From Terriglobia bacterium (GTDB taxonomy: Bacteria; Acidobacteriota; Terriglobia; Bryobacterales; Bryobacteraceae): 51,634 nt of DNA. The stretch covers positions 1 through 51,634 of the forward strand of contig JANXYJ010000071.1 in assembly GCA_025350105.1 (NCBI GenBank), read 5' to 3'. This document shows, piece by piece, positions 8,353 to 15,756 of the stretch (positions are counted from its first letter, which is position 1; the number at the start of each line of letters is the position of its first letter). The translations under genes were made by a program, and so were the position numbers. The notes under the pieces are model-generated. The model worked only from the letters and a program-made list of their open reading frames with translations, ran no database searches and was not told the origin of the DNA.

Positions 8353-8610
8353 ATGCAACTGGGTTTCAAGAAGGTTAGCCAGCCGAGCGGCCGCAATCTG
8401 ACGTCGCTCAAGAAGGGCGAATCGGGCATTCTGGACCACATCGAATTGTCTGATGACGACGCCCGGCGGTTGATGGAGATGGGATTTCTCCCAGGCCATA
8501 CGGTCACGCGGGCGGGTTCGGCTCCCGGAGGCGATCCACGTGTGTTTCAGGTGGATGGGTCCGAAGTGGCGTTGCGCCAGGAAACGGCCTGGCACTTGAT
8601 ATTGAGATAG
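8353..8610 (+). CDS. feoA: Ferrous iron transport protein A (FeoA)
   Basis: An 85-aa cytosolic SH3-like protein. Features of the family: a LTSLKKGESGIL N-terminal strand, RRLMEMGFLPGHTV (the conserved L-x-x-M-G-x-x-x-G core) and a terminal VALRQETAWHLIL strand. FeoA assists FeoB, probably by contacting its G-protein domain. It lies 16 bp upstream of feoB and is surely co-transcribed. Length is normal for the family. Confidence 0.93.
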   Translation: MQLGFKKVSQPSGRNLTSLKKGESGILDHIELSDDDARRLMEMGFLPGHTVTRAGSAPGGDPRVFQVDGSEVALRQETAWHLILR

Positions 8611-8626
8611 GATTGCGGTTATATAC

Positions 8627-10525
8627 ATGGAAGATTGCCACGTAGCGCCGGTCTCAACGCTGCCTCCTCCGGAGGCGGCGGGCAAGCGCCAAATTGTCGC
8701 TATCGTCGGCCCGCCAAACTCCGGCAAGTCCACATTGTTTAATCGCCTCACGGGTTTACACCAAAAAGTCGCCAACTTTCCAGGCGTCACCGTCGAGCAC
8801 CGCATGGGGCGCGTGAAGCTTGATCCGGCTCATGAAGTCTTCGTCGTCGATCTGCCCGGCGTTTACAGCTTGAACCCGCGCACCGAAGACGAAAAGGTCA
8901 CGCACGACGTGCTGAAGGGCGAAATGAAAGGCCTGCCGCGCCCCGACGCGGTCATGCTGATTCTGGATTCAACCAACCTGAATCGCCATTTGGCTTTGGC
9001 CGCGCCAGTGCTCAGTCTGGGTCTGCCGACCCTGGTCATCCTTAACATGGCGGACGACCTTTCCTCGCGCGCAGGGACAGTGAACGCCGAGGAATTGTCC
9101 ACGCAGCTGAACGCGCCCGTCGCTTTGATCAGCGCCGCCAAGAATCAGGGTGTCGATAAAGTTCTGAATTTTCTGGCCGGTAAAACGCTAACGGAAAAGC
9201 CCAAACCACCGCTGATTCAGCTGCCCATCATTTATGATGTTCCGAAAGTCCGCGACTGGGCCAGCAGCGTGGGCCGCAAGGCGCACTATCATTCGCCCGC
9301 GCCACCCATATGGACGCGGCGGCTGGACAAAATCTTTTTGCACCCGGTGATTGGCCCGCTGGTTTTCCTGCTGGTTGTCATCGGCGTGTTCCAGACCATT
9401 TTCGCCGGTGCGCGCCCGTTGATGGACGGCCTGCAAGCGGCGATACAAACCTCGGGCCACTGGATTGAAGCGGCCATGCCAGATACGCCGTTGCGATCAT
9501 TGATCGTTAACGGTGTGTGGGCCGGCGTGGGATCGGTGATCGTTTTTTTGCCGCAGATTTTGTTGCTGTTTCTGTTTATTGGCATTCTGGAAGATTCAGG
9601 CTACCTTGCACGCGCAGCCCTGATCGCGGACCGTACCATGTATCGCATTGGGCTGCAGGGCAAAAGCTTCATCCCATTGCTTTCGGCTTACGCATGCGCG
9701 GTTCCGGCCATCATGGCCACGCGCACGATTGAAAACAAGCGCGACCGCATCGCTACGATATTAATCGCCCCGTTCATGACTTGCTCCGCGCGCTTGCCGG
9801 TATATACTTTGGTGATCGCGGCGTTCATTCCCGAAAAAAACCTACTGGGCCCGTTCTTCGGAACCCGTGCCGCTGCCTTGTTGGGTCTTTATGTATTGGG
9901 ATTTTTGGCGGCGGTGATCACGGCACGGCTGCTGAAGTCCACGGTGCTCAAAAGCACACGGGCCCCCTTCATGCTGGAAATGCCACCGTATCGCTGGCCG
10001 ACTCTTAGGTCTCTCGCCTTGCGGCTGGTAGACCGCTCTAAGGTGTTTCTCCGGCGCGCAGGTACGGTGATTCTTGCCGTCGCCATCGTCTTGTGGGTTC
10101 TAGCCTCCCTTCCGCTTAGTCACGGCAAACTCCCGGAGATCGGTCATAGCCTGGCGGGTTCCATCGGGCATTTTGTAGAACCGGCCATTCGTCCGCTCGG
10201 CTTCAACTGGAAGATTGGCATTGGCCTGATTACCTCCCTGGCAGCTCGGGAGGTGATCGTCGGTACGCTGGGAACGATCTACGGAATTGAGGGCACTTCG
10301 CAATCGGAAGGCCTGCAAGCCGCACTGCGTCATGATCTTACACCCGGAGGCGCCGCGGCCCTGCTGGTGTTTTTCGCCTTCGCCATGCAGTGCATGTCCA
10401 CAGTGGCCGTAGTGCGCCGCGAGACCGGCGGCTGGCGCTGGCCGGCCATCCAATTTGCCTATATGACCTTCGTGGCCTACATTTCCGCATTTATTACGAA
10501 TCATTTCATTGGTCTTTTGTTTTAG
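8627..10525 (+). CDS. feoB: Ferrous iron transporter FeoB
   Basis: A 632-aa inner-membrane Fe(II) transporter. The N-terminal G domain has G1 GPPNSGKST (28-36), G3 DLPG (75-78), G4 NMAD (about 141, usual NxxD) and a G5-like SAAK. The C-terminal half carries the membrane core with two Gate-like regions; ACAVPAIMATRTIENKRDR with the conserved Cys and the following TCSARLPVY are FeoB hallmarks, as is a second Cys-containing loop (AMQCMSTVAVVRRETGGW). It is slightly shorter than the E. coli protein (773 aa), with a reduced linker and no C-terminal Cys-rich tail. It forms an operon with feoA; no feoC is seen. Confidence 0.96.
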   Translation: MEDCHVAPVSTLPPPEAAGKRQIVAIVGPPNSGKSTLFNRLTGLHQKVANFPGVTVEHRMGRVKLDPAHEVFVVDLPGVYSLNPRTEDEKVTHDVLKGEMKGLPRPDAVMLILDSTNLNRHLALAAPVLSLGLPTLVILNMADDLSSRAGTVNAEELSTQLNAPVALISAAKNQGVDKVLNFLAGKTLTEKPKPPLIQLPIIYDVPKVRDWASSVGRKAHYHSPAPPIWTRRLDKIFLHPVIGPLVFLLVVIGVFQTIFAGARPLMDGLQAAIQTSGHWIEAAMPDTPLRSLIVNGVWAGVGSVIVFLPQILLLFLFIGILEDSGYLARAALIADRTMYRIGLQGKSFIPLLSAYACAVPAIMATRTIENKRDRIATILIAPFMTCSARLPVYTLVIAAFIPEKNLLGPFFGTRAAALLGLYVLGFLAAVITARLLKSTVLKSTRAPFMLEMPPYRWPTLRSLALRLVDRSKVFLRRAGTVILAVAIVLWVLASLPLSHGKLPEIGHSLAGSIGHFVEPAIRPLGFNWKIGIGLITSLAAREVIVGTLGTIYGIEGTSQSEGLQAALRHDLTPGGAAALLVFFAFAMQCMSTVAVVRRETGGWRWPAIQFAYMTFVAYISAFITNHFIGLLF

Positions 10526-10747
10526 AAACCTCGCGTTTCTCAGCTTGGCAGATTCCCGCTAAATCTCTCATTCCATTGAAATTGTAAACTCCATCCGGCA
10601 GGGTACTGGTATCCGGTTACTGCTAGAACCCCTACCGCGTGGCAGTACCGTACGGCCCGGTAGTTTCATGTCTCACTTCCAGGCAAATGAGATTCTTCAT
10701 CCACGGAACTTGTAAGCAACGCAAAAAAACCGAGGATGGAAAACAAA
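10526..10747 (+). promoter_or_regulatory. Leader of the PEP-CTERM gene with long-range hairpin
   Basis: A 7-bp perfect inverted repeat, GGTACTG (10602-10608) and CAGTACC (10643-10649), encloses 34 nt with further pairing potential. A smaller AGAAAC/GTTTCT hairpin follows feoB at about 10525-10541. I compared it by eye with the c-di-GMP (GEMM) riboswitch and saw no match. The promoter of the 10748 gene is probably here. Confidence 0.3.
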
Positions 10748-11491
10748 ATGAAAATCACCAAGTGGGCACTAAACGGATTCATACTATTGGCGGCCAGCAT
10801 TTCCTTATTCACAACACCAATACTAGCCACACCGATCCTGGAATTTCATGGGCAGAGCTTCGACATCGCCGGCGGCGGCCAGTTCCTGGCCACGCTCAGC
10901 ACCGATCCCAACACTCTGCTGAAAACCTACTGCGTGGATTTCGCCAACGAAGTAAACCCGGACGGAGGCAAGTACGCGGTGAACATCAGCACGCTCAGCG
11001 ATCTCTCTAACACGCGTTTCGGCAACACGGCGCAATCGGCCTTCACTTTTCAAAACGCCCCCGCCGGCACCTCGCTGGGCAGTGCGGCCAATCGTTACGC
11101 TGAAGCCGCCTGGCTGATCGGCCAATTTGACCTGACTCCGGGCGCCAACAACAACGCCAAGGACATCGGCATTCAGAGCGCCATCTGGAATCTGCTGGAC
11201 GTCACCGGCCAACACAACACGCAGGGCGACTGGCAGACATGGATGAACAACGCGGCCACCAGCGGCGGCAGCAGCAACTTCCAGATCTTCACCACCACCG
11301 ACGTCGCCAGCGCCAGCGGCAACAAACGCTACAACATCGGCGGCCAGGAAATGATCGTCATCGGCGGCACACCCAACATCTCGCAGACGCCGGAACCGCA
11401 ATCGGCCGTGATGATCGGCCTGGGCGGATTGCTGATCGGCCTCGGCGTGATCAAGCGCCGCAAGGTCTCTGCATCGCAGGATCTGGCCTAA
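10748..11491 (+). CDS. PEP-CTERM sorted exported protein
   Basis: A 247-aa protein. ATG 10748 is chosen over ATG 10736 because GAGG directly abuts the latter, which would leave no spacing. It has a signal peptide (LNGFILLAASISLF...LATP) and a C-terminal PEP-CTERM tripartite signal: TPEPQS, a hydrophobic helix (MIGLGGLLIGLGVI) and a KRRK cluster, then a short tail. PEP-CTERM proteins are processed by exosortase and usually go to the envelope or exopolysaccharide matrix. Repeated GQ/W and Asn-rich segments suggest a beta-rich body. No exosortase gene is in this window. A strong terminator follows at 11537. Confidence 0.9.
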   Translation: MKITKWALNGFILLAASISLFTTPILATPILEFHGQSFDIAGGGQFLATLSTDPNTLLKTYCVDFANEVNPDGGKYAVNISTLSDLSNTRFGNTAQSAFTFQNAPAGTSLGSAANRYAEAAWLIGQFDLTPGANNNAKDIGIQSAIWNLLDVTGQHNTQGDWQTWMNNAATSGGSSNFQIFTTTDVASASGNKRYNIGGQEMIVIGGTPNISQTPEPQSAVMIGLGGLLIGLGVIKRRKVSASQDLA

Positions 11492-11536
11492 CAAGTTTTT
11501 GTCTCAAATCGTTCCTCCTCAAAGTGGTAAACCTCC

Positions 11537-11569
11537 GGGCGGTGAGAGCAATCTCACCGCCCTTTTTTT
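11537..11569 (+). terminator. Intrinsic terminator of the PEP-CTERM gene
   Basis: A perfect 11-bp stem, GGGCGGTGAGA and TCTCACCGCCC, with a GCAA tetraloop is followed by seven T residues. It lies 46 bp after the stop codon and ends 11 bp before the convergent ECF42 gene. On the other strand there is no T-tract, so it acts on the plus strand only. Confidence 0.93.
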
Positions 11570-11579
11570 GTGCCCCCGC

Positions 11580-12857
11580 TTACGCTCGCGGCCTGGTGGT
11601 GTCATGCAAAGTCGAACAAGCTTTCGCGCGTTGCGCGAGAAAGCGCCGCTCCATGGGATTGCGTGCCACCTTTAACGCCGCCGCAAAATGTTGTAGCGCG
11701 ATCTCGTCTCGGCCACAGCGCAACTCCAATTCACCCAGCGCGGCAAAGTAAAACGGATAGGTAGCCAAGCGTTCGCGGCCTCCGATGGAGTTGATTTCGC
11801 TGAGCCCTTTTTCCGGACCCGCCTGCTGCGCCACTGCGATCGCGCGATTCAAAGCAATGATCGGCGTAGGGCGTAATTCCAGCAAGCGATCATAAAGAGA
11901 AACAATGTCGACCCAGTTCGTATCTTCCGAATGACGCGCACGCGCATGAACCGAAGCAATGGCGGCCTCCAGATGATACTCCGTCAATTCCGTTCCGGTG
12001 AAGGAGAGATCCAGCAGCGCCTGTCCTTCGACAATCAACTGTTGGTCCCATTGCGTGCGGTCCTGATCGAACAACGAACTCAGGTTGCCCGCGGCGTCTA
12101 CACGCGAAGGCAAGCGCGCGGCGTTCAAGCACATCAACGCAGCCAGCGCGTAGGTGGTGGGCACACGGCCCAAAGGATTTTCCAGCAAAATGGCGTTTAA
12201 ACGCATGGCTTCGCGACATAGGTCGGTTCGAACCGCTGTTTCAGGAGACGCGCCGTGATAGCCTTCGTTGAACAACAAATACAGAGCGCGCTGCACGGCG
12301 GGAAGGCGGGCGCTGAATTCGGCTGAGGCGGTGACGTCGAATAACTTCTTCGATGCCGCCAGCACTTTCTTGGCGCGTGTGATTCGTTTTTCCGTAGCCG
12401 AGCGAGTACTGACGAACGCGCTGGCAATCTCACCCACTCCGAAGCCGCATAGTATTTGGAGCATAAGCGCTACTTGAGCTTCCTCCGGCACGCGCGGATG
12501 GCAGCAGGAAAACATCATGCGCAACAGGTCGTCCTTAATAGCCTGCGGCGCGAACAATTCTTCAACGACGGGCGCAAGCGTCCATTCGCTTTCCAGTAAC
12601 CGCCCCAATTCCGGCGCGAAAGTTTTGGCCGTGCGCTGGCGCCGCAAAATATCCAGCGCACGGTTTTTCGCCGCAGCCATCAGCCACGCCGACGGATTTT
12701 CCGGCATGCCGCGGAATTTCCAAACTTCCACGGCACGCAAGAAAGCATCCTGTACCGCATCTTCCGCCAGCGCGATGTTGTGCATGCCGAAAACGCGGGT
12801 GAGCACGGCTACCATGCGGCCAGCCTCGCGGCGGAAAAGGTGGTCGGTGACCTCCAT
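11580..12857 (-). CDS. ECF42-type RNA polymerase sigma factor with C-terminal extension
   Basis: A 425-aa protein. Residues 1-170 hold sigma-2 (AEDAVQDAFLRAVEVW, ENPSAWLMAAAKNRALDILRR) and sigma-4 (GFGVGEIASAFVSTRSATEKRITRAKK) regions. The long C-terminal part (about 170-425) begins with LYLLFNEGYHGAS, the hallmark of the DUF6596/ECF42 group, and ends in TPR-like helices. ECF42 members have no anti-sigma factor; the C-terminal domain is thought to control activity, and the genes pair with DGPF-family proteins. Exactly such a gene is 12 bp upstream. Regulated stress genes are unknown here. Confidence 0.92.
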   Translation of the reverse strand: MEVTDHLFRREAGRMVAVLTRVFGMHNIALAEDAVQDAFLRAVEVWKFRGMPENPSAWLMAAAKNRALDILRRQRTAKTFAPELGRLLESEWTLAPVVEELFAPQAIKDDLLRMMFSCCHPRVPEEAQVALMLQILCGFGVGEIASAFVSTRSATEKRITRAKKVLAASKKLFDVTASAEFSARLPAVQRALYLLFNEGYHGASPETAVRTDLCREAMRLNAILLENPLGRVPTTYALAALMCLNAARLPSRVDAAGNLSSLFDQDRTQWDQQLIVEGQALLDLSFTGTELTEYHLEAAIASVHARARHSEDTNWVDIVSLYDRLLELRPTPIIALNRAIAVAQQAGPEKGLSEINSIGGRERLATYPFYFAALGELELRCGRDEIALQHFAAALKVARNPMERRFLAQRAKACSTLHDTTRPRA

Positions 12858-12869
12858 TACACATTCACC

Positions 12870-13214
12870 TTACATGTTCATCTTGCGACTCGGACGCACT
12901 TCGACGGAGCCGCCGACGTCCAGAATCGGACAGCCTTTGGCGATTTCAGCCGCTTCCGCCAGGTCCTTGGCCTGGATAATAGAGAAGCCGCCCACCAGAT
13001 CCTTGGCTTCTGCAAACGGGCCGTCATTCACAGTTTTACCCGTCACGATTTTGCCGGAGGGTTCCAGCGGATGGCCCATCTCCTTCAGATGACCCTTCGC
13101 ACTCAGTTCCTTGAACCAGGCCATCCATTTGTTCATCGTTTGCTGCATTTGTTCGGGGGACGCCGGCGAGGACGTGGGCGCGCCGTTGCGGAACAGGTAA
13201 GTAAATTCGCTCAT
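12870..13214 (-). CDS. YCII-related (DGPF) domain protein
   Basis: A 114-aa protein with the DGPF motif in NDGPFAEAKDLVGGFSII and a ferredoxin-like alpha/beta pattern (LSAKGHLKEMGHPLEPSG, AKDLAEAAEIAKGCPIL). It starts with an excellent Shine-Dalgarno, AAGGAG at 13224-13229 on the minus strand, 9 nt from the ATG. DGPF proteins accompany ECF41/ECF42 sigma factors and are thought to be stress-response effectors or partners of the sigma C-terminal domain. It is the first gene of a two-gene operon with the ECF42 gene and divergent from trxB, about 185 bp away. Confidence 0.9.
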   Translation of the reverse strand: MSEFTYLFRNGAPTSSPASPEQMQQTMNKWMAWFKELSAKGHLKEMGHPLEPSGKIVTGKTVNDGPFAEAKDLVGGFSIIQAKDLAEAAEIAKGCPILDVGGSVEVRPSRKMNM

Positions 13215-13310
13215 TTGGTTTAGCTCCTTAAGTGTTTGATTTCGCAGTTCGCTTTCGAACTACTAACCTAACAACGTTTCAGTGTGCCGAACCCGGACAA
13301 GTTTTTTGCA

Positions 13311-13403
13311 GCGGCCCTCGACCCGCTGGTTAACTCTCGCAACGCGGCCCTCGACCCGCTTGTTAACTCTTGCAAAGTGGGGCTTGACCTGCTTGTTAAT
13401 ATG
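13311..13403. repeat. Three 33-bp direct repeats upstream of trxB
   Basis: Copies begin at 13311, 13344 and 13377. Copies 1 and 2 are nearly identical (GCGGCCCTCGACCCGCT then g/t GTTAACTC); copy 3 is degenerate and its end contains the trxB ATG at 13401. Each carries a GTTAAC/GTTAAT core. The period is 33 bp, so sites would sit about three helical turns apart. They also keep frame, so an upstream ORF could read ALDPLVNS repeats, but the trxB start at 13401 is preferred. Confidence 0.9.
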
Positions 13404-14327
13404 AAAACTGTGCGAAACGTAATGATCCTTGGCTCGGGCTGCGCGGGAAACACGGCAGCGATCTACACGGCGCGTGCCGGACTGAATCCTTTGGTGGTGA
13501 TCGGACATGAACCCGGCGGGCAGCTTTCCTTAACCAGCGACGTGGAAAATTTCCCCGGCTTTCCGGAAGGCGTGAACGGTCCCGATCTGGTGGCCAACAT
13601 GCAGAAACAGGCCGAACGCTTTGGCGCCGAGTACATTTTCGGCAAAGTGGAAGAAGCCGACCTCTCCAAGCGACCGTTTCGCGTAAACGTTGACGGCGAA
13701 TGGCACGAAACGCAGACGCTGATTATCGCCACTGGTGCATCCGCGCGCTGGCTGGGTTTGCCCAGCGAACAAAAACTGATTGGCCGCGGCGTGAGTTCCT
13801 GCGCCACTTGCGATGGGGCGTTTTACAAAGAACGAAATATCATGGTGATTGGCGGCGGCGATTCGGCCATGGAAGAAGCGGGCTTTCTGACGCGTTTTGG
13901 CCGCGAAGTGACGCTGGTGCACCGCAGCGAAAGTTTCCGAGCGTCGAAGATTATGTTGGATCGCGCGAAGGCGAATCCAAAGATCAAGTTTCTGTTGAAC
14001 ACGGTTGTGGAAGATGTTTACGACGTGACCAAAGAAACGGTCACCGGCGTAAAACTGCGCGATACCAAGACCAATCGCGTGTGGGATCAGGACGTAGACG
14101 GCTTCTTTCTGGCGATTGGGCACATCCCAAACACCAAACCATTTGTCGGCCAGATCGATTTAGACCCCGACGGATACATTCTGACCAAAGGCGGCGCCCG
14201 CACCAACATCACAGGAGTTTTTCACGCCGGCGACGTCCAGGACCGGACCTATCGCCAAGCGATTACGGCAGCGGGAGCCGGCTGCATGGCGGCGATTGAG
14301 GCAGAGCGGTTTTTGGCGGGACATTGA
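13401..14327 (+). CDS. trxB: Thioredoxin-disulfide reductase-like flavoprotein
   Basis: A 308-aa low-Mr thioredoxin reductase. The FAD-binding motif is GSGCAGN (11-17), the redox-active disulfide is C134-A-T-C137, the NADPH-binding motif is GGGDSAMEEA (151-160), and a C-terminal FAD-contacting GDVQDRTYRQAITAAGAG is present. The length matches the family. It reduces thioredoxin with NADPH in the cytosol. An upstream in-frame extension to 13284 encodes only repeat-derived residues and is not part of the fold. The gene diverges from the DGPF-ECF42 operon, with the 33-bp repeats next to its start. Confidence 0.92.
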   Translation: MKTVRNVMILGSGCAGNTAAIYTARAGLNPLVVIGHEPGGQLSLTSDVENFPGFPEGVNGPDLVANMQKQAERFGAEYIFGKVEEADLSKRPFRVNVDGEWHETQTLIIATGASARWLGLPSEQKLIGRGVSSCATCDGAFYKERNIMVIGGGDSAMEEAGFLTRFGREVTLVHRSESFRASKIMLDRAKANPKIKFLLNTVVEDVYDVTKETVTGVKLRDTKTNRVWDQDVDGFFLAIGHIPNTKPFVGQIDLDPDGYILTKGGARTNITGVFHAGDVQDRTYRQAITAAGAGCMAAIEAERFLAGH

Positions 14328-14336
14328 AGGACATCG

Positions 14337-14573
14337 CTACAGGTCTCTCGCAAGCTCATCAATTACGACGGATCGCATTTGCGAAACCTCAGTAAGAATG
14401 CTGTGAAGCGTGCCCGTTTTCAATTCCTTGTGAGCGGGCACGGTAATGGAATGCACGGGTGGGCCTGGGTGCTTCATTCGAATGTGGCTGCCGTTCTGAC
14501 GAATAGCAACATAGCCTAAAGTTTGCAGCAAACGGATGAGCCGGTCCGCCGAAACTCCCCGCGGCAATTTCAC
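14337..14573 (-). CDS. hicA: HicA-type mRNA interferase toxin
   Basis: A 78-aa small toxin with dsRBD-like fold: LIRLLQTLGYVAIRQNGSHI with the catalytic His30 in GSH, then HSITVPAHKELKTGTLHSIL, the typical HicA second half. It cleaves mRNA independent of translation when free of HicB. It overlaps hicB by 4 bp (ATGA), so translation is coupled, with the antitoxin first. It converges with trxB, 9 bp away. Confidence 0.93.
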   Translation of the reverse strand: MKLPRGVSADRLIRLLQTLGYVAIRQNGSHIRMKHPGPPVHSITVPAHKELKTGTLHSILTEVSQMRSVVIDELARDL

Positions 14574-14785
14574 GCGGCCGCGACCGGAATCAATTCATCT
14601 CTCACGTAATGAAGTTGAATCAAGCGGGGTTGTGTTTCCGCATCTTCAAAGTGAAGGGCTGCTGCATCGAGCGCATTGGCACGAAGTTCATCCCACGAAT
14701 CGCCTTGCGCGAAAATAGCATGTCCCAGCGCGCGGGCGTGATAGCCGCCTTCCTCGGCGTCGCGGACTTCAAAAATCAACTCCAT
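14570..14785 (-). CDS. hicB: Short HicB-like antitoxin
   Basis: A 71-aa protein with the HicB partial RNase-H-like fold: IFEVRDAEEGGYHARALGHAI, then QGDSWDELRANALDAAALHF. It lacks the C-terminal DNA-binding (RHH or HTH) domain of longer HicB proteins, so autoregulation may differ. This short HicB form is common next to HicA. It starts at ATG 14785 and is followed by hicA in a 4-bp overlap. Confidence 0.88.
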   Translation of the reverse strand: MELIFEVRDAEEGGYHARALGHAIFAQGDSWDELRANALDAAALHFEDAETQPRLIQLHYVRDELIPVAAA

Positions 14786-14946
14786 GCTTGTTAGGATAGC
14801 TGAGAATTAAATGCGCTCGATGTCGTATGAGCCGCTTGCGTGGCCGTGATTCAGGCGAAGCGTTTTTTTTTGCGGGAAACTGATTTTGGCCGGCTCCTGC
14901 AAGCGGCCTCCACGATTCCAGCCTTTTCGCCACGACTCGTTTGGCG

Positions 14947-15738
14947 CTAGTGACGGTAGGGAACCACGGATGAATTGATTTCGGGCGTAGGAACGTCGCA
15001 TGCAACGCACAGTTTTGCAACAGCAGCTTTTGCCACCTCCGGATTTAAGTTGGGTCCGACGACGATCCTCTTAATCTTTAGATTCTCGCCACTAAGTTTG
15101 AGCGGAATTCCCACGTATGGAACGACGCCGAACCGGCCTTTACGGAATTCCAGCTTCTTATGCCGATGCCGACCAACCACTCGCCACTCTTTCTCTTGTC
15201 GGAATGCCTCATGCTTAAACCTTGCGAGCGCAGCCGGACCACCCCGCCAATACGTGTGAAAGGCATCGCCGCTGAGAGGCTCGTTTTTAAGCTCCGTGGC
15301 GAGAATTTGGAGAAACCTCTCTTTCTCGCCGCTGTCGTATAGACACGAAAGTAGATCGAACTCCTGACGGTTCGCCAATAGTTGTAGATATGTCGGGTCA
15401 ACCCCAATGGAAAATCCGTTTCCTTGAGGGCAATATGCCCTCCATTGACCCAGTTGATCACCCTCCTGAGAAAACGATGCGACCAACATCTCCTCGGACA
15501 CCCATTGAATCCAATGGCGAAGTCTTCCGCCAACGAACTGCCTTTCATCTTCCTTCATGTCCCGGATATACTTTTCGAGCAGTTTCGCGCCCTCCCGAAT
15601 CTCCATGGCGTCGTTGAGATGCATCGCGCTGGAGGCCCATATCTCTTTGTTTTGTAGGATTCCGATCAACCCATTTGCGTCGGTGTAATGGTACAGCAGG
15701 CCATCAGGAAGTTCGTTTAGAAATCCGCGAAGTGCCAT
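14947..15738 (-). CDS. DUF2971-family protein
   Basis: A 263-aa protein with the DUF2971 pattern: an N-terminal LLYHYTDANGLIGIL, NDAMEI, then SFSQEGDQLGQWRAY with GFSIGVD, and a C-terminal KHEAFRQEKEWRVV. The spaced YHYT, W-R-Y and E-x-EWR elements recall the His-Tyr-Glu arrangement of ADP-ribosyltransferase-like folds, but that is inference. The biochemical function of DUF2971 is not established as far as I know. It lies 18 bp downstream of the radical SAM gene, so the two are probably co-transcribed, and 161 bp upstream of hicB. Confidence 0.75.
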   Translation of the reverse strand: MALRGFLNELPDGLLYHYTDANGLIGILQNKEIWASSAMHLNDAMEIREGAKLLEKYIRDMKEDERQFVGGRLRHWIQWVSEEMLVASFSQEGDQLGQWRAYCPQGNGFSIGVDPTYLQLLANRQEFDLLSCLYDSGEKERFLQILATELKNEPLSGDAFHTYWRGGPAALARFKHEAFRQEKEWRVVGRHRHKKLEFRKGRFGVVPYVGIPLKLSGENLKIKRIVVGPNLNPEVAKAAVAKLCVACDVPTPEINSSVVPYRH

Positions 15739-15756
15739 AGATGCGTGGCTTGTGAT

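Noticed and set aside
10526-10747. c-di-GMP (GEMM) riboswitch
   Set aside because: The conserved GEMM segments could not be found; only a generic hairpin is supported.
10823-11494. Minus-strand ORF of 223 codons
   Set aside because: It is antisense to the PEP-CTERM gene, which has a signal peptide, a sorting signal and a terminator. The opposite frame reads low-complexity residues.
13284-13400. N-terminal extension of trxB
   Set aside because: The extra 39 residues are encoded mostly by the 33-bp repeats and precede the intact FAD-binding start of the protein. ATG 13401 fits the family length.
13311-13403. CRISPR array
   Set aside because: The three units are contiguous tandem repeats with no unique spacers, and there are no cas genes.
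14820-14870. Plus-strand terminator with a T9 tract at about 14867
   Set aside because: The stem upstream of the T-run pairs only about five bases, and no plus-strand gene ends nearby.
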